Assembly: GCA_016712985.1 (NCBI GenBank)
Contig: JADJQA010000040.1
Location: forward strand, 1-64,000
Direction: 5' to 3'
DNA: 64,000 bases
DNA from: Sulfuritalea sp.
GTDB taxonomy: Bacteria; Pseudomonadota; Gammaproteobacteria; Burkholderiales; Rhodocyclaceae
Each line of letters opens with the position of its first letter. Positions within the stretch are counted from its first letter, which is position 1. The position numbers and the translations under genes were made by a program. Shown piece after piece: positions 42,995 through 50,661 of this stretch. The notes under the pieces are model-generated. The model was not told where the DNA came from, did no database searches, and saw nothing but the letters and a program-made list of their open reading frames with translations.

Positions 42995-43592
42995 GCTGCG
43001 GCAATTGGCTCCTGCTCAATGCGGCAGAGAGCCAACCCGGAATCAATCCGTGTGCCGAGGTCAATATCTTGAATTCCTCGGGCCGTAACTGTTTCCGGAT
43101 CAGATCTATTTCACGCTCCCCAACGCCGGCTTTGCCACGGTTCAGCAAGGCGAGCATGGCCTGCCCTGCCTTGGTTCCGGCAAGGGTCAGCTTCCGGGCG
43201 CTGGCATGCCGAAGTTCAACCTCCAGCTTTCCGATCCGCACCTTCCGGCTTGGGCCCGAGGTGAGGTACACCGGCTTCATCATGGTTTGCGTACTCAGGC
43301 CAAACCGGCGTTCGGCTTCGGCGCCATGGATTTCGACGGTTTCACCATGTGCTTCCGTAACAGCCTTGATGATCGCCTCAGTCGGCGGCATCGCCTGGCC
43401 AAAGAGACGAGAAGATTTTGGTCGCACGTAGACCCCACGCGATACGCGCATGATCACACCCTCCCTTGTCAGGCGTGAAATAGCCTGATCGATGGACGAG
43501 CGATTGCCGAGCGCAAGAAAGCACGAAACCAGAAACGGCTTGCCGGCTGGCATAGATTCGATGGCTTGACGGATTTCGGTGGCGGTCTTCAT
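42987..43592 (-). CDS. AbiEi-type antitoxin (DUF6088 family), winged-helix
   Basis: 201 residues. The N-terminal winged helix (IDQAISRLTREGVIMRVSRG, VYVRPKS) is followed by the DUF6088 body (EIHGAEAERRFGLSTQTMMK, PVYLTSGPSRKVRIGKLEVE). This class acts as repressor and antitoxin for the downstream AbiEii nucleotidyltransferase. Translation is coupled by an 8-bp overlap. Positioned next to the integrase, the pair probably stabilises the island or adds phage resistance. Confidence 0.8.
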   Translation of the reverse strand: MKTATEIRQAIESMPAGKPFLVSCFLALGNRSSIDQAISRLTREGVIMRVSRGVYVRPKSSRLFGQAMPPTEAIIKAVTEAHGETVEIHGAEAERRFGLSTQTMMKPVYLTSGPSRKVRIGKLEVELRHASARKLTLAGTKAGQAMLALLNRGKAGVGEREIDLIRKQLRPEEFKILTSAHGLIPGWLSAALSRSQLPQHV

Positions 43593-43722
43593 GGCAGAGA
43601 AATACTACCAGAGTTTCTGACATTTAGGCGGGAGATTAAGCTCCCGGAGGTGGAACACTTCCGACCACCGGAAAGCCCGGAGCCTGATTTTTCAAGACGC
43701 CGATAACCTCGCTGACCTGCGC

Positions 43723-44865
43723 TCAACTCGACCGGCGCATTCTCTTTGCCATATCCTCGGCGCGAGGATGGTAGTAACGGGCAAGCATTTTTGTAGACCT
43801 ATGCCCCGTTATCTTCATCAGTTCATGAATCTGAAACTGCTCTGCAAGGCGACTGGTTGCCTCGTGTCGCAGATCGTGAAACGTCAAATTGATAAGCATC
43901 GGATCAGCGACCAGGAATTTCTCAATTACTGCGGCCGACTTGCCCGCCGCCTTCAGTTCCTTCGTCCGTTCCTTTGCGTACAACCGTCGCGCCCGCGTGA
44001 CGCAATGACCCCAAGCTTGTTTCAACGCGCTTGCGGTGCATGTAAAGACGGGGCCAGTCCGCGGCAGGCTGACCACCTTTTTCCTTCGGCGGCTATCGGC
44101 TGGTTTCTGTCCCAGCAGCCCTTCCAGAACCTGCACAGCAGCCGGTGATAGCGGTACCGACCTGATCTTTGGGCCAGTCGTTGTCTCACGCCCTTCGATA
44201 CCGCGCAGGTTCGCTGTCCACTTCTTGAGATCAATGTCCCGCCAGCTCAGTGAAAGGAGTTCTGATTGTCGCCCGGCTGTCTCGACGGCCAGCACGAAAA
44301 GCGGTCGAAGATATTTGACGCGCGCCTGGTCGATCGCTTTGTTCAGCCAAACCTCTTCGCCATCCATGAAACGGCGGTCACGCTCATTGTCCACTTTTGG
44401 TTTGCGAACCAAAGCGGTAGGAATGCCGGCGGGCATGGCGATACCCCAATCAATAACGGCGGCCTTGTACACTCTGGAAAGCATATTGAGTTCATGCACG
44501 ACTGACTGTGCTGATAACTCTTTCAGTCGGGTATCACGGAACTCGGCAATCATGGCCGGCGTGACTGCCGCCAGGCTATATCGACCAAAATGATCGTCGA
44601 GACTCGCCAGCCTGTAATCGTCCGGCCCCTTGCCTCGTTTTGACGGGAGGATCTCCCGTCGGTATCGCTTGATCGCATCTGAAATAGTCATGCGCTCTGC
44701 TTCTACCCTGGAGACAAAAACACCACGCGCCATTTCGGACTCGATGATGCTTGCCCAGTCTTCGGCATCGCGTTTGCTGGGAAACGTCTTTGACTGGACG
44801 GGATGACCCTTCCGACGTATCTTTGCCTGCCACCATCCGGATTCACGCTGCTCAAAAGTCGCCAT
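43723..44865 (-). CDS. int: Tyrosine recombinase / site-specific integrase of the island
   Basis: 380 residues. An N-terminal arm/core-binding part (residues ~1-160) is followed by the catalytic domain. All residues of the tyrosine recombinase active site are present: Arg199 in ETAGRQSELLSL, His330 and Arg333 in TFHDLRHEATSRL, His355 in ITGHRS and the nucleophile Tyr364/365 in MLARYYHPR. The gene starts 105 bp from the right attachment repeat and reads into the island, the usual position for an integrase acting on the 3' end of a tRNA gene. It is intact, so excision may still be possible; no excisionase gene was recognised. Confidence 0.93.
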   Translation of the reverse strand: MATFEQRESGWWQAKIRRKGHPVQSKTFPSKRDAEDWASIIESEMARGVFVSRVEAERMTISDAIKRYRREILPSKRGKGPDDYRLASLDDHFGRYSLAAVTPAMIAEFRDTRLKELSAQSVVHELNMLSRVYKAAVIDWGIAMPAGIPTALVRKPKVDNERDRRFMDGEEVWLNKAIDQARVKYLRPLFVLAVETAGRQSELLSLSWRDIDLKKWTANLRGIEGRETTTGPKIRSVPLSPAAVQVLEGLLGQKPADSRRRKKVVSLPRTGPVFTCTASALKQAWGHCVTRARRLYAKERTKELKAAGKSAAVIEKFLVADPMLINLTFHDLRHEATSRLAEQFQIHELMKITGHRSTKMLARYYHPRAEDMAKRMRRSS

Positions 44866-44880
44866 GCTTACCCCTCAAGT

Positions 44881-44893
44881 GTCCCCGTTTTGT
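44881..44893 (+). repeat. Candidate integrase arm-site string gtccccgttttgt (right end)
   Basis: The same 13-mer as at 4955-4967, directly upstream of the integrase start and 77 bp from the right attachment repeat; it runs on into another tccccg. Arm-site function is inferred from symmetry of position only. Confidence 0.4.
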
Positions 44894-44969
44894 CCCCGTA
44901 ATCAACAATATCGATTGTAGGAATGCCGGAATCCCTTGTCAATGCTAGGTTACAGCCATTTGTATCTTT

Positions 44970-45019
44970 TGGCCTCCGAAGCCAGGGGTTGTGGGTTCGA
45001 TCCCCGCCGAGCGCGCCAT
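44970..45019 (+). repeat. attR: Right attachment site (tRNA-Arg 3' fragment)
   Basis: An exact 50-bp copy of the anticodon-to-CCA part of tRNA-Arg(CCG). The upstream half of a tRNA is missing, so it is not a gene. It marks the right border of the island and is the displaced original 3' end of the target tRNA. Confidence 0.88.
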
Positions 45020-45110
45020 CTGACAAGGATTCGCAAGAAATTGCCGGCCAGGCCGGACGCCCTGCTCCATGACGCTGCCTGGTGCTCTGCGTCGCCAGCC
45101 GAACTTCCGA

Positions 45111-45172
45111 ACAAGAACGGGCGCCTGCATCAGGCGCCCGTTCTTGTGAACATCCACCACGCAGTGGTGGAT
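45111..45172 (-). terminator. Tandem hairpin terminator after the exported-protein cluster
   Basis: Two hairpins lie in a row. The first is a perfect 17-bp stem (acaagaacgggcgcctg with its complement) closed by a 3-base loop at 45111-45147. The second is a 9-bp stem (atccaccac/gtggtggat) at 45152-45172. They follow the end of the leftward exported-protein gene at 45192 and also isolate the island from chromosomal transcription. Confidence 0.7.
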
Positions 45173-45191
45173 TTACAGACTGAATACCGAC

Positions 45192-45584
45192 CTAGAGCAA
45201 GGTGCAGGCGCCGTACAACACGTAGGCGCCGGCGCGGCTTGCCAGGGTTGCGGTCATTTCACCGCTTTGCTGATCGACCACGATGGTCCAGCCGAATCCG
45301 GCCTCCCTGCCTTGCAGGAGCAACTGCTTGTCGGACTTGTCCTGCAGAAGGATGTCGGTGGTGGTGTGGGGTCCGATCACGGTTTTCTTCGCCAGGTCGA
45401 GACGCATGAATGTCGGTGCGCCAAATTCCTCGGGCAAACCGGTGTAGCAGTCGTCACCGCGCGAGCAGTCCAACGCCGACTGGGTGGCGCAGAGCAGCGG
45501 TTTCGAACCATCAAAATCGCCCGCTACTGCAGGCGCCGCAAGCAAACCGAGACCCAACAAGACCAGATTTCGAATGTTTTTCAT
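45192..45584 (-). CDS. Exported protein of unknown function
   Basis: 130 residues with a signal peptide (MKNIRNLVLLGLGLLAAPAV, cleavage after AVA-G). The mature part has Cys residues in LLCATQSALDCSRGDDCYTG likely to form disulphides, then a short beta-rich segment (GWTIVVDQQSGEMTATLASR). No family is recognised with confidence. It is the last of five leftward genes for small exported proteins, separated from its upstream neighbour by 9 bp, so probably co-transcribed. Confidence 0.75.
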   Translation of the reverse strand: MKNIRNLVLLGLGLLAAPAVAGDFDGSKPLLCATQSALDCSRGDDCYTGLPEEFGAPTFMRLDLAKKTVIGPHTTTDILLQDKSDKQLLLQGREAGFGWTIVVDQQSGEMTATLASRAGAYVLYGACTLL

Positions 45585-45593
45585 GGAGTGCCT

Positions 45594-46073
45594 TTACTTG
45601 ATCGTGTAGCCACGACCTTCCAGGCAGGCCGCTTCTGCGCGGTGGAAGGTGTCGATGGCCCCCTGTTTCTGGGCCTGGGCTTGCTGCTGAGCCTGGGCAT
45701 TCTGGGATTTCTGGTTGTTGCGCGCTCTGACACCGCCGGCGACGACGCCTATTGCCGCCCCCTTGCCGGCACCACTGCCACCATCGATGATGCCGCCGAC
45801 CACGGCGCCGCGCACAGCGCCTTGCGCGCGCTCGCCACCTCCCACCGCCGGACCTGTCTTTGGCGCCGGTGCCGGTGCCGCGGCAACCGCGGCCGGGTCA
45901 ATGCCGGTACTGTTCTTGGCCCAGACGTAGCACTCGCCTTCATCCTTCTGCTGCTGTTGCGCGCTCTGTCCCTTGGAGGGGTAGACGATCGGTTTGGCCT
46001 GCGCCTGGCCGACCACGAAACCCATGACGGCGAGGGTGACAGTCAGTGCACAACCCATTTTGAATCTGCTCAT
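45594..46073 (-). CDS. Exported glycine-zipper protein
   Basis: 159 residues. The signal peptide (MSRFKMGCALTVTLAVMGFV, ending AQA) is followed by QQQQKDEGECYVWAKNSTGI, an Ala/Pro-rich linker, and a glycine-zipper membrane segment (GAVRGAVVGGIIDGGSGAGK, GAAIGVVAGG). A Gln/Ala-rich helix and CLEGRGYTIK complete it. This architecture is common in periplasmic or outer-membrane associated YMGG/glycine-zipper proteins of unknown role. The start was placed at the signal peptide; 18 upstream codons lack a ribosome-binding site. Confidence 0.78.
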   Translation of the reverse strand: MSRFKMGCALTVTLAVMGFVVGQAQAKPIVYPSKGQSAQQQQKDEGECYVWAKNSTGIDPAAVAAAPAPAPKTGPAVGGGERAQGAVRGAVVGGIIDGGSGAGKGAAIGVVAGGVRARNNQKSQNAQAQQQAQAQKQGAIDTFHRAEAACLEGRGYTIK

Positions 46074-46157
46074 GCTAATTCTCCATCGCTTGCGATTTGA
46101 GTCCAAGGCGCGATTGCCCGGAGGCAATCGGGACGTGCGGTCCGGTCTGTCCGGCCC

Positions 46158-46763
46158 CTACTTCTTCGCGCCCTGCTTCGGCGCCGGCTCCAGGGACACC
46201 GCAATGGCTTCCGTGTAAGTCGTTTCGATCTGGTCGCCCTTCTTGACCACCTTGAAGTGGTCCGGATTCTTCACGTCAAGTTCGAAGACATTTCCCTTCG
46301 GACCCTTGACGGTAATGGTCTTGTTCGCCGGACTGACATCGATCACGTCGGCGACGATCGTCACCTGGCGACCGACCGCGCCGGCCGGCTTGTCGCCCGG
46401 CTTGGAGCGCACCGCATCGACGGAGTCACGCCGCTCGGCAACTCCGCCGCCCTTTTTTACCTCCAGGGTAAGCGCCCGGACATATTCCACGACCACTTCG
46501 TCATTGACCTTGATCTGGTCGAACCTCTTGACGGCATCGCCGGCAACCACATCAAAGCTGCGCCCCTCCGGCCCCTTCAACGTCACGGTACGGGTGGCCT
46601 TGTCTATCGCGGTCACCACGGCCGACGCCTTGACTCCCTCCGCCATGGACACCTTCCCAGGCGTGTTCGAGGTTATTTGCGCCCCCACGGGCGCTTGCTG
46701 GGCAAATCCCGGCTGTGCGGAAAAAACCAGGGCCAGCAGTGCTGTCTTCAGCAAATTACGCAT
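46158..46763 (-). CDS. Exported protein with two copies of a beta-rich domain
   Basis: 201 residues with a signal peptide (MRNLLKTALLALVFSAQPGF, cleavage at AQQA). The mature protein has two related halves. ATRTVTLKGPEGRSFDVVAG is followed by RFDQIKVNDEVVVEYVRAL, and NKTITVKGPKGNVFELDVKN is followed by HFKVVKKGDQIETTYTEAIA. Each is a short OB-like strand-rich unit with K-G-P-x-G and K-x-G-D-x-(I/V). No named family is recognised. It may bind ligands in the periplasm. It belongs to the leftward exported-protein cluster. Confidence 0.72.
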   Translation of the reverse strand: MRNLLKTALLALVFSAQPGFAQQAPVGAQITSNTPGKVSMAEGVKASAVVTAIDKATRTVTLKGPEGRSFDVVAGDAVKRFDQIKVNDEVVVEYVRALTLEVKKGGGVAERRDSVDAVRSKPGDKPAGAVGRQVTIVADVIDVSPANKTITVKGPKGNVFELDVKNPDHFKVVKKGDQIETTYTEAIAVSLEPAPKQGAKK

Positions 46764-46807
46764 GGTACATCCCTCTGTGTGTTGATATGCCGATAGCGTG
46801 GGCGCCA

Positions 46808-47368
46808 TCAATATTTGAGCTTGGTGATTTTCGAACCCTGCAAGCCGATGCCCGCCATCAGCCCCTTCTGGTCGAAGATCATCGCATAGATGTCGGCCTT
46901 GCCCGTCAGCGTGTTCAGGTCTTTCGCCGCGCCGGCATCAACGATCACAATGTTCGGTCCGACACCAATCTCGAAGCCGCTGCTCTTGCGGAAGTCGTTC
47001 AATACCTTGTCGCTCATGAAGAACAGCACATAGCCGAACGACTGTCCGCCGGCTTGGAGTCCAATCGAAACTGCCGCCGTGTTGTAGTGGCCGGAAAGCT
47101 TGTTGTTGACCAGCAGCACGCCATCGCCGCCTTGCCCGCCAATAATGAAGCCGGCCTTGACGACATTGGGGAAAACCAGGATGCCGCGAGCCTTCGCGCC
47201 CAGCGCCTTGGCCCCCGGCGAGCCGTCGTAGAGCGACTGCAGGGCTGCCCGGGAATCCTGCAACAGCATCGAGTCGCTGGCCGCGGCGGCCAGGCGCGGG
47301 GCAATGAGGCTGAGCAATGCGGCCATCAGCAGGAAGAAGGTCTTGGTCACTGAAAAATATCTGTTCAT
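46808..47368 (-). CDS. SYLF-domain (Ysc84-like) exported lipid-binding protein
   Basis: 186 residues. A signal peptide (MNRYFSVTKTFFLLMAALLS) precedes a SYLF domain: SLYDGSPGAKALGAKARGIL, VFPNVVKAGFIIGGQGGDGV, YNTAAVSIGLQAGGQSFGYV and DIYAMIFDQKGLMAGIGLQG. SYLF proteins bind phosphoinositides in eukaryotes; bacterial versions are periplasmic or outer-membrane associated and poorly characterised. Start chosen at the signal peptide preceded by AGGAG. Part of the exported-protein cluster. Confidence 0.85.
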   Translation of the reverse strand: MNRYFSVTKTFFLLMAALLSLIAPRLAAAASDSMLLQDSRAALQSLYDGSPGAKALGAKARGILVFPNVVKAGFIIGGQGGDGVLLVNNKLSGHYNTAAVSIGLQAGGQSFGYVLFFMSDKVLNDFRKSSGFEIGVGPNIVIVDAGAAKDLNTLTGKADIYAMIFDQKGLMAGIGLQGSKITKLKY

Positions 47369-47463
47369 GCTGGACTCCTTTAGATTGAAATTGATGCTGC
47401 TGAAATTGACGATGCTTGGGTACTGCATGTGAGATTGCCGTTCCGTGCGCTATCTCACCCTTG

Positions 47464-48132
47464 CTACTTCTTTTGCCTGGCCGCCTCGATGAATGCGCGC
47501 ATATCCTTGGCCCAGGCGTCGATCACCGGTTTGACATCGACAAGCTTCAGTTTCTCTGTGGCGCTCTTGAGTTCGACGCCAACACCCTCCCGCATGCCGA
47601 TCGCCACGACCTTGCCGGTGTCGGCATCCTGCACCTCATACTCGGCAGCGATAGAAGCCTGCTTGGAAGTCTTGCCACCCGTCGCGAGGAATGCGATCGG
47701 CAGGAGTTGATAAGGCTTCAAGCCCATGTCTTTCACCGCCACGGCCGTAATCGCGGTCCTGAGGCGCAGCGTTTTCGGGCCGGGCTCCGTGGCAAACTTG
47801 AACAGACCGGTCAGCTCGCGCCGCGCCGCCTCGTCGAAATACGCATTGATATCCTTCAGGGTCTGCTCGGACAACTGCTCGGTGCTGCGCGGTTGAGGGA
47901 AGAAGATGTTCGGCTCGATCAATATGAACTCGTAAACGCCCGCCTTCATTTCCGGGGTGATCCAGCGCTTGACCTTCTGCCCGGAAGCGGATTCGGTCTC
48001 TTTGAGCCTAGAATATCCATCCCCGAGGAAGCCTGACTGCGGCGACCTGGCCGCGTTCTCCTGAGCAACAACGGGCCCGGCAAGCAGGAAAGCTCCGGTT
48101 ATTACTGCCAGTACCCAGTGATCAATACCCAT
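47464..48132 (-). CDS. DUF3313-type exported protein
   Basis: 222 residues with a signal peptide (MGIDHWVLAVITGAFLLAGP, ending VVA). The mature sequence has SGFLGDGYSRLKETESASGQ and EFILIEPNIFFP, then LRLRTAITAVAVKDMGLKPY and EYEVQDADTGKVVAIGMREG, which fit the DUF3313 family of periplasmic or lipoprotein-like proteins. There is no lipobox cysteine here. Function is unknown. It is the promoter-proximal gene of the leftward exported-protein cluster. Confidence 0.75.
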   Translation of the reverse strand: MGIDHWVLAVITGAFLLAGPVVAQENAARSPQSGFLGDGYSRLKETESASGQKVKRWITPEMKAGVYEFILIEPNIFFPQPRSTEQLSEQTLKDINAYFDEAARRELTGLFKFATEPGPKTLRLRTAITAVAVKDMGLKPYQLLPIAFLATGGKTSKQASIAAEYEVQDADTGKVVAIGMREGVGVELKSATEKLKLVDVKPVIDAWAKDMRAFIEAARQKK

Positions 48133-48311
48133 GGCGCTCGTCCTTTCCGATTAATTCGACTATCTGAATTGATTACCCGAGCATTATACCACCAGCCGCC
48201 AGCGGCTCCGTGCCGCAAGCGTCCGCCAAAACCTCGTGACATGCGCGGCGCTTGGCAGCCATGACAGTATTCGCAGGGGGGCGACTCCTGGCGGCAGGCT
48301 GCCATATCGCC

Positions 48312-49211
48312 ATGGGATGGGTGTGGATGGTCTTGCTGGCGCTGGCCCCGGCCCTCGCCCTGGCGCAGGATCCGGAACCCAGGGCCTATTCCAATGCTCC
48401 GGTCGGGCTCAACTTCCTCATCACCGGCTATTTCGATTCAAAGGGAGGATTGTCGACGGATCCCTCGCTGCCGGTAACGGATGCACACTTGCAGATTCAT
48501 ACAGCGGCCATCGCCTATGCGCGTTCGCTCGACCTCTGGGGCAAGTCCGGCAAGGTCGATGTCATCCTGCCCTATTCGCGGTTGTCTGGCACCGCGATGG
48601 CGGCGGGCCAGCAGGTTGAGCGCAATATAAACGGCTTCGGCGATCCGCGCTTGCGCCTGTCGATCAACCTCTACGGCGCGCCCGCGCTGTCGCTGCGGGA
48701 ATACGCGTCCTACCAGCAGGACCTGGTCATCGGGGCCAGCGTGCAGATCGCCGCTCCGGGCAGCCAGTATGACCCGGCTCGGGCAGTGAACCTTGCAAGC
48801 AACCGCTGGCTGCTCAAGCCGGACTTCGGTTTGTCCAAAACGCTTGGCGCAGTCACGCTGGATTTCACGGTCGGTGCGTCGCTCTTCAGCGACAACGACA
48901 ACTACTTCGGCGGCAAGACGCTGACGCAGGAGCCGGTCTACTTCACGCAAGGCAGTATCAGTTACAACTTCAATGGCGGCGCCTGGGCGGCGCTGGGCGC
49001 CAGCTATTACGAGGGCGGGCGGACGACGGTGAGCGGTGTCCGCAACGATGACAAGCTGGGGAATTCACGCACCGTGGTGATCCTGGCTTTACCGGTGGAC
49101 CGGCAGCACTCGATAAAAGTCAGCGCCAGTAAAGGCCTGCACACTCGTATCGGGACCGACTTCAAGACATTCGGCGTTGCCTGGCAGTATCGCTGGGGCG
49201 CCGGGTTCTAG
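48312..49211 (+). CDS. Outer-membrane channel, MetA-pathway/phenol-degradation transporter family
   Basis: 299 residues from the ATG that begins a good signal peptide (MGWVWMVLLALAPALALAQ); an ATG 17 codons upstream is possible. The mature protein is a beta-barrel with alternating strands, PVGLNFLITGYFDSKGG at the start, DVILPYSRLSGTA, NGFGDPRLRLSINLYGAPAL and VSASKGLHTRIGTDFKTFGV, ending in aromatic F. This matches the PF13557 type of outer-membrane proteins thought to take up aromatic compounds. Substrate is unknown. It is divergent from the exported-protein cluster. Confidence 0.82.
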   Translation: MGWVWMVLLALAPALALAQDPEPRAYSNAPVGLNFLITGYFDSKGGLSTDPSLPVTDAHLQIHTAAIAYARSLDLWGKSGKVDVILPYSRLSGTAMAAGQQVERNINGFGDPRLRLSINLYGAPALSLREYASYQQDLVIGASVQIAAPGSQYDPARAVNLASNRWLLKPDFGLSKTLGAVTLDFTVGASLFSDNDNYFGGKTLTQEPVYFTQGSISYNFNGGAWAALGASYYEGGRTTVSGVRNDDKLGNSRTVVILALPVDRQHSIKVSASKGLHTRIGTDFKTFGVAWQYRWGAGF

Positions 49212-49250
49212 TACTCAGTCAAGGTGAAGCGAACGCCGTCCACCTGCCCC

Positions 49251-49315
49251 GTCATTCCGGGCTTGACGCGGAATCCGGTGATGCGCCACTGGATTCCGGC
49301 TTTCGCCGGAATGAC
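49251..49315. repeat. Intergenic palindromic repeat, copy 1 (gtcattccgg type)
   Basis: gtcattccggg at the left and ccggaatgac at the right are inverted, and an inner cggaatccgg / ctggattccg pair is also inverted. It belongs to the same family as the copies at 54830-54903 and 58858-58934. The surrounding 49212-49602 stretch holds no recognised gene. Confidence 0.75.
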
Positions 49316-49602
49316 GAATCTATGCATCGTCTTCAACCTGACGACCTACCAGGATGGTGTTGCCTTGTGTTTGCTGCACTGCGCGACCTTCCCGGTCGCC
49401 ACGCGCACCTGTTGATGGTAAAGTCCGCCGCCAACTGGCCTTATTGGAACCGGCACATGGGACAACACGAAAGAGTCGCAGGCTCTGCGCCGCACGGCAG
49501 CCCGCTGCGCGAGCCTGGGCTCCTGTTTAACCGGGTCCGCAAACCAGGCGGTTTCGCGCCTCGGGTGTCCGCGCCGAACCGCTGCGCAAGGACGTCCTAG
49601 CC

Positions 49603-50652
49603 ATGAGGCGGGCATTGGCGATTTCGGGCTTGCTGTTGCTCGCCGTATTGATGATCCTGACCGCCGGATGGGGCGCGCTGGCCCTCTACTATTCGGGCTC
49701 GCAGAATCCTGTCCCGCAGACCACCCTGGTCGGAGCATTTGTCGTAGCGGCGCTGCTGGCCGTGGTGGCATTGGGCTTTCGCCGCTGGCGCTGGCGCGCA
49801 GTGGTCGCCTACGTTGCGTTGTTTGCCGCCGTGGTGACCTGGTGGCGCGGCATCGAACCATCCAACGATCGCGACTGGCAGCCGGACGTGGCGAGGCTGG
49901 CCCACGCCACGATCGAGGGCGACATGGTCACCGTGCGCAACATCCGCAACTTCACCTACCGCAGCGAAACCGACTACACACCGGCGTATCACGACAAGAC
50001 CTTCGACCTCTCCAAGCTGGAGGGCGTCGATCTCGTGGCTGTATACTGGATGGGACCGGCCATCGCGCACACCTTCGTCAGCTTCGCCTTTGCCGGCGGC
50101 GAGCATCTGGCGATTTCCATCGAGACGCGCAAGGAAAAGGGCGAGGGTTACTCCACCCTCAAGGGCTTCTTCCGCCAGTACGAGCTCTACTACGTGGTGG
50201 CCGATGAGCGCGATGTCATTGGCTTGCGCACCAACTACCGCCGCGATCCACCCGAGGATGTCTATGTCTACCGCCAGCAGGGCCGCCTGGAGAATGGCCG
50301 GCGCGTGTTCATCGAATACATGAAGCAGATCAACGCGCTCGCGACCCGCCCCGATTTCTACAACACCCTGATCAACAACTGCACCACCGATATCTGGTAC
50401 AACTCCCTGGTCAACGCGGAACATCTGCCCTTCAGTTGGAAGATCCTGGCGAGCGGCTATGTCCCTCAGTACCTTTATGAATCAGGACGGCTTGACACCA
50501 GCGTGCCCTTCCCAGAACTCCAGCGTCGCGCCCACGTCAATGCCCGGGCGCAGGCGGCCGGCATCGGCCCCGACTTTTCGCGTCGCATCCGCGAGCCGGC
50601 GGCAGACCCGAAACAAGCATCAGTCCCGTCCGCCAAGGACAATCACCAATAA
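49603..50652 (+). CDS. DUF4105 membrane/periplasmic protein
   Basis: 349 residues. Two or three hydrophobic helices at the N-terminus (SGLLLLAVLMILTAGWGALA, LVGAFVVAALLAVVALGF, VVAYVALFAAVVTWW) anchor a large periplasmic domain. That domain includes IRNFTYRSETDYTPAYHDKT, IAHTFVSFAFAGGEHLAISI, ETRKEKGEGYSTLKGFFRQY and LINNCTTDIWYN. The NNCTT motif with a reactive Cys and the HTFVSF segment typify DUF4105, a papain-like NlpC/P60 relative. Enzymatic activity is unproven. It lies 9 bp upstream of the patatin-Omp85 gene and is probably co-transcribed with it. Confidence 0.85.
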   Translation: MRRALAISGLLLLAVLMILTAGWGALALYYSGSQNPVPQTTLVGAFVVAALLAVVALGFRRWRWRAVVAYVALFAAVVTWWRGIEPSNDRDWQPDVARLAHATIEGDMVTVRNIRNFTYRSETDYTPAYHDKTFDLSKLEGVDLVAVYWMGPAIAHTFVSFAFAGGEHLAISIETRKEKGEGYSTLKGFFRQYELYYVVADERDVIGLRTNYRRDPPEDVYVYRQQGRLENGRRVFIEYMKQINALATRPDFYNTLINNCTTDIWYNSLVNAEHLPFSWKILASGYVPQYLYESGRLDTSVPFPELQRRAHVNARAQAAGIGPDFSRRIREPAADPKQASVPSAKDNHQ

Positions 50653-50661
50653 GGATTTGCA

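Noticed and set aside
44970..45019. A second tRNA-Arg gene
   Set aside because: Only the 3' half is present; the acceptor 5' strand and D-arm are missing. It is an attachment-site copy.
48236..48619. Overlapping frame at the start of the MetA-type channel gene
   Set aside because: Shadow of the channel gene; it lacks any domain and ends inside the barrel.
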